Shown in pieces: positions 59,488 to 64,000 of a stretch of 64,000 nt of DNA. The stretch comes from Atherinomorus stipes (lineage: Eukaryota; Chordata; Actinopteri; Atheriniformes; Atherinidae). The translations under genes were made by a program, and so were the position numbers. Positions within the stretch are counted from its first letter, which is position 1; each line of letters begins with the position of its first letter. The notes beneath the pieces are model-generated. The model worked only from the letters and a program-made list of their open reading frames with translations, did not search any database and was not told the origin of the DNA. The stretch spans positions 1,364,001 to 1,428,000 of the forward strand of contig JALJCO010001098.1 in the NCBI GenBank assembly GCA_023101725.1, written 5' to 3'.

Positions 59488-62400
59488 TCAAAACTGGATC
59501 CAGTTTGAGGTGTTCTGAGGTTGTGATGGAGCTGGGACGGCGCTGGAAACAAAGACACTGTGTTACTGAGTTTCTAGCAACCAAATGCCAAAATTCACCT
59601 TTTCTCACCAAAATAGGGCCAAATTTGGATTTTTAGAGTAACAGCTGTGATAAGTTTGTCTCTGGATACTCAGTGATAAAAAAAAAATCTAAAATTAAGG
59701 CTTGAAAACTCCAGAAACTTCATAAGTTTTCAGGTGGATGCGGCTCACTGCTGTGAGAAGCCACCTACATACCCAAAATCAGCTTCTCTTGCTGAGATAA
59801 TACCAAATTCAGATCTTTAATATGGTACTAATAATGTTATTGATGCAATTATTAAGAAATTTGTTTATTTCACAGATTCATCTCTTTGCAATAATGTGTT
59901 AATATTGATACTGCAAAAATATTCAAATTTATTTGATAAATGTATCCTATTTTTTATTTTTTGTATTTTTTTAAATTATTATGATGATCTGGTGATCTGG
60001 CAACACCCTGAAATTATTATGTGTCCCACATGGGGGTCCTGACCCTCAATTTGAAAACCACTGGTTTAATTACTTCAAGCTTGCCAAAAAAGTTTTTTTT
60101 TTTTCTTTTTTATTGCTTTTCGAGGGATGTATGTTGCAAGCTGCTGGACACCTGAAATTCCCCTTCTGGGGAGGAATAGAGTATCTATCAATCCCCCCCC
60201 CCCCCTTTTTTTTTTTAAAAGAACAACTTTGCATCTATGATCTAATAATTATTCTCACTTTGACATCTTATTAAAGCTTTAGACCCAAAAACACACAAAA
60301 GTGATGATGAGCTCTGAATTTGGGGGGGGGGGGGTTATAATATGACAATAATAAAAATACACAAACAAACCAAATATTGACCGTCCTGTTTCCTTTTTTC
60401 CCGGATGTATTTATAGAAATCAGGAGCGGCTCTAAACTTTCCATGTGGACGACGAGCTGCACACTTTACCATTACTGTAGATACATGAGGTGGAGATGGA
60501 TTTATGTACACAAAGTCATCAAGAATGCGTGAATCTCTTTATAATCAATGTTTTCCATCTAATTATAACTAGATTTGACTTTGCAGGACTTGACCTGCCT
60601 TGAGTCCCATCTAAATGTTGGTCCTTAAAGTCACTCGAGCCTAATAGAAAATTCCTTCCAGCTACATTTCTCATAAAAAGTCTCCCCAGTATCACACTGA
60701 TACCGGGAGGTCATACAGATGTGGAAAACGCAGAATTTTCCCCCTACCTTGCAGGTGCAGAGAAGTCTCCCCAAAGAAGATCTGAGTTGGGGTTGGACTG
60801 AACCACGGTGTTTGAGTTGCTGCTGTCCAGCTCCAGCAGGCAGCCTGGCGGGCAGAGAAAAACACAGCTGACACACTTTCTGCTCTTTCTCTGCTGCTGG
60901 AAGGCTGAAGATGAAAAGCTGCTAATTATCACAGAAAATAGGTCAGTTGTGTAGGTTAAAGCTGCACCAGGCAACAGAGAAAAACCCCAGCCCGACACAA
61001 AACGGGCTGAAACGGCAAAAGCACAGGGACTGGAATGAAAATTTTATGGTTTTCATGAAGAGTTGAACAGGAAGTGATTTATTCGTGGAGTCAGTCTGTT
61101 GCAGGTTTACTGGATGAATATGGTTTCGCGTACCTGTCACCGTGCCTCCTGTCTGTGGGACTATGTTGTGATTGGAGGAGCCTGATGAAGGAGGGGGCGC
61201 TATTTTGCCTCCTGGTGGCGGCGGGAGGAGTCCAAACCCACCGGCGCCTTGTGGGCGGGGCTTATCCCTCTTTTTACCTTGCTGCAGATGCAAAAAACAG
61301 ATGTTGCTATGCAACATAATCTTGAAATTTCACATGTAAACAGTTGTTTATGTCTGATTTATCTTGGATTACAGCCGGCCGCTCCAACTAGAAACATTAA
61401 ATAAAAAAAACCCTGACATTTAATGTCTGAGAAAACTTACTCCCAGATTAAGTGTGATGGTCTGTCCCTCCTTAAAACCCAAGTCCAGCTTTGGTCCTGA
61501 ATCCCCGAGCTGGGCATTTTTACTGAGTTCATTCTCCTGTTTCACCCATCTGCAGGAAGACACACACAATCAGCAGGCATACATAAATAAACAATCCACC
61601 TCAGCAGTTTGCAGGACAACTGCAGCAAGCGGTTCTCCGTAAGCAGGTTTTACAAGCTGGTTCAGACGCAGACCGCTACAGTAAACAGGCAACACTCGAA
61701 ACACTCAATTAAAATGACACTAAATAAACTGTTTGTCAGTATAATGCATAAAAAAGCAGCTGTTACAAGTTGGATCTGATGGGGGAAATAGCCCAGAATG
61801 CCCTCATTTCAAAATATCTACCATATTTTCTGGACTATAAGTCCCACTTTTTTTCATAGTTTGGCAGGTTGTGCAACTTATATATCAAAATATATACAAT
61901 TTCACATTTTTAAGTATTAATTCATATTGACTGACAGGAGCCAGGGAGTAAATGTTACTGTCTAATGTCAAAAGAGTGTGTCTTTGGGGTTTAACAATAT
62001 TCTGCTCAAAGGACAAAAATCCCAAAATAGCCTCATCTCAGTGAGAGGAGTTCATTTTGAACATCTTGCTTTTCTGTCTGTGTGGTGGAACAAATCCTCA
62101 AAAACTTGTTAATCCTTCTTAGTTATGACATTTATGATCATTTACAGGCATTAACTTTGGAATTGGACTTATTGGGTCATTTTTTAGCAGTAGCAAGTAG
62201 GATATGAAAAATCACCCTATTTTAAATAAATGAATACGACTTATAGTCCGGTGCGACTTGTATGTTTTTTTTTCCTGTTCATGATGCATCTTTTGAATGA
62301 TGCGACTTATACTCAGGAGCAACTTATAGTCCGGAAAATACGGTACTTAAAACACAAGTCTGGATATTTCATTAACTGTGTTAATATAAAACAAAAAAAA

Positions 62401-63106
62401 ATGAATAAATGATGAAAGCGATTGTTTCCCTAAAACTTTCCCAAGTGAAGAACATAATCACCATATTACATCAAAACCCCAACATTTGCTTACTTGAAAT
62501 GATCCTGCAAAGTCACGTTGAAGTCAAAGGCGTCACCTCGGTCCCCAAAACCAACTCCTATAAAAGCACTACGGCCTGCACACAAGAAGGCTGGCGTGAA
62601 TGCCGGAGAGCCGGATGAATAAAAACGAGAAAACTTTTCTGACATTTACACACTGACCGTTGTCATCCTGTATCCTCAGAACGAAGTATCGGCTGGAGTC
62701 ACTGACCGTCTCCACTGCAACACCGGGGTACTCCTTTACTGGTGCCTGGGCAAACAGTTCCCCTGCAAAAAACAGAAGATATTTCTCTCATTTCATCCTT
62801 CCAGCTCATCAGATTTAAAATGCAGGAGCACGGAACATTCTCAGGGTTTTTCTTTGCCATGTTTTATGCTGGGAGAGTAATGTGTACTCAGCTGGAGCAA
62901 ACCTGGATGTGGAAATGTCAGCATATGCAGTGTTTCACATTCCAATAAGTCTGAATCAGTGTTTTCATTAAAAAACAAACAAATAAACAAGCAGAAAAGT
63001 TCAACCTGAAACTTTGTCCTCCAGTTTAATATAAGCCACTTTGCCCTTCGCTGTGATTCTCATTCGACCGGACCAGTCGGGAGAGTCCAGCTTCCAGTCA
63101 GCTGCC
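59488..63106 (-). CDS. necap1: NECAP endocytic adaptor (NECAP1-like), exons 2-8, 5' incomplete
   Basis: Cytosolic accessory protein of clathrin-coated vesicles; NECAPs bind the AP-2 adaptor during endocytosis. Exons on the minus strand: 63006-63106, 62658-62762, 62494-62575, 61441-61549, 61134-61281, 60748-60844 and 59488-59542, all GT-AG and in phase, coding 231 residues. The PH-like NECAP domain is covered by [67 protein letters not shown] and [12 protein letters not shown]. Then come a proline-rich LLPPPPGGK, a WGDF motif and the C-terminal WIQF, the AP-2-binding WxxF type. [12 protein letters not shown] and the LLELDS stretch are closer to human NECAP1 than NECAP2. Exon 1, about 32 residues in human, lies upstream of 63113; I could not find it before 64000. 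With it the length would be near 264, against 275 for human NECAP1. Confidence 0.92.
60188..60218. repeat. Poly-C/poly-T tract
   Basis: A run of C followed by a run of T, in the last intron of necap. It follows AATTCCCCTTCTGGGGAGGA ATAGAGTATCTATCAATC, a retroposon-tail style sequence seen also at 27305-27340 and, inverted, near 16660. Confidence 0.7.
61819..62345. mobile_element. TACCGTATTTTC-type inverted-repeat transposon, intact ends
   Basis: Ends TACCATATTTTCTGGACTAT and CTTATAGTCCGGAAAATACGGTA are inverted over about 30 bp, with the shared AAGTCGCAC/GTGCGACTT motif beside them. It sits in necap intron 4 and is the better of two copies (the other is 14028-14537 in il11 intron 1). No coding sequence. 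Confidence 0.85.
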
Positions 63107-63346
63107 CTGCAGACACAAGTTGATGCCAACAAGTTTAGAGCTTCAAGTTCTGATCAGACGAATTGCAATATTTTAAAAAAGTCTTAAAACTTTAAGTGAC
63201 ATCTTTAAATAACTTTTTTAATCTAGTAAAGTGTCCCAAGATTACAGATTTATGATCAAATTAGACAAGAGAAAGCTAAATAATGCTTGTCGGATCTCAC
63301 CTCCTAAACAAATGTATGAAACCGAAGGGATCGTAACAGTCTGGGG

Positions 63347-63956
63347 TAGGGATGTACGATATAATCAGCCCCCTATCAATATCGGCCTATATTGGCCTTA
63401 AAACTGAGTATCGGACATCGGCCACCCCACCGATATTTAACCAATATTTGACCGATCAGCCCGCTGTTTCTAAAGTCTAAAAAGAAAAAAAAAAAAAACA
63501 CAACTTCATCAAAAACTTCTTTTTAGACTTTAAAACTTCTAAAGACTAAGGGTGGGAAAATATTGATACACTGAAATATCGCAATATGTTCATATGCTGA
63601 TATATTGACATTTAAAAACACGGTATCGATCTATTTAACAACTGAAATCTTACGATATTTCATCATTCTGTTACGAAATCTTGAGAGAACTACAGAAAGT
63701 TTCGCGATATTTTCACATGCTGATATCATACTGACATTCAAAAACACGATATTGATCTCTTTTACAAATGAAATCTCATGATATTTCAGCGTTCTGTTAC
63801 AAAACCTCGCGACAATTCACGGAATGTTGTAAGAAATTGTAAGAGAACGATGAAATCTCACGAGATTTTGCAAGTAAAATAGATTGATACAGCGTCTTTA
63901 AATATCAATTTCATATCGGCATATGAAAATATCACGATATTTCAGTGTATCGATAT
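63347..63956. mobile_element. Composite hAT-like element, right end missing
   Basis: Starts TAGGGATGTACGATATAATC, continues GGCCTTAAAACTGAGTATCGG and the inner unit (AAGGGTGGGAAAATATTGATA) and ends at CAGTGTATCGATATT without the inner CCCACCC terminus or the outer right arm. It lies upstream of necap exon 2, presumably in intron 1. The inner unit starts at the same point of the outer one as in 15713-16467. Confidence 0.8.
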
Positions 63957-64000
63957 TAAAATGAAGGATACAAAGAAAAGTGATTGTACAACTCTTTGAA

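Overview
The window is vertebrate, almost certainly teleost fish, nuclear DNA. It has multi-exon genes with GT-AG introns, AT-rich intergenic sequence, many microsatellites and a dense load of fish-type DNA transposons and short inverted-repeat elements (hAT, Tc1/mariner, TTAA-targeting), with little LTR or LINE material. Only about 2.7 kb of the 64 kb is coding. Three host genes could be assembled exon by exon with consistent reading phase.

Layout. 1-5880: intergenic, with microsatellites, a CACTGCAAAAA-type inverted-repeat element and a possible dispersed repeat. 5899-18855: interleukin-11 (il11), + strand, with an AP-1 site, a TATA box, five coding exons giving 201 residues, an 8.6-kb first intron, a hAT element in the last intron and a 1.9-kb AU-rich 3' UTR. 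18860-32500: gene-poor DNA with hAT elements, an LTR remnant with a tRNA-Pro primer-binding site, a tRNA-like element, a Tc1-type inverted-repeat element and microsatellites. 32525-33943: an SBK-family serine/threonine kinase (SBK2/SBK3-like), + strand, four exons visible and the first missing. 33944-58940: gene-poor, with many nested transposons and three stretches of strange base composition (36.2, 40.1 and 43.1-44.3 kb). 59488-63106: NECAP1-like endocytic adaptor, - strand, exons 2-8; exon 1 lies beyond the right edge or was not recognised.

IL11 and the SBK2/SBK3 pair are also close neighbours in human (19q13.42), so the il11-sbk pair looks like retained ancestral linkage; NECAP1 next to them is not the human arrangement. 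The three genes share no pathway that I can see: a secreted gp130 cytokine, a cytosolic kinase and a clathrin-coat accessory protein.

I found no gene cluster that looks like a new biological system. The most useful leads are the il11-sbk linkage, a composite element-in-element hAT family present in several copies, the LTR fragment with an intact primer-binding site, and a G/T-rich, C-poor block inside a dated hAT insertion that may be either real or a sequence-quality artefact.
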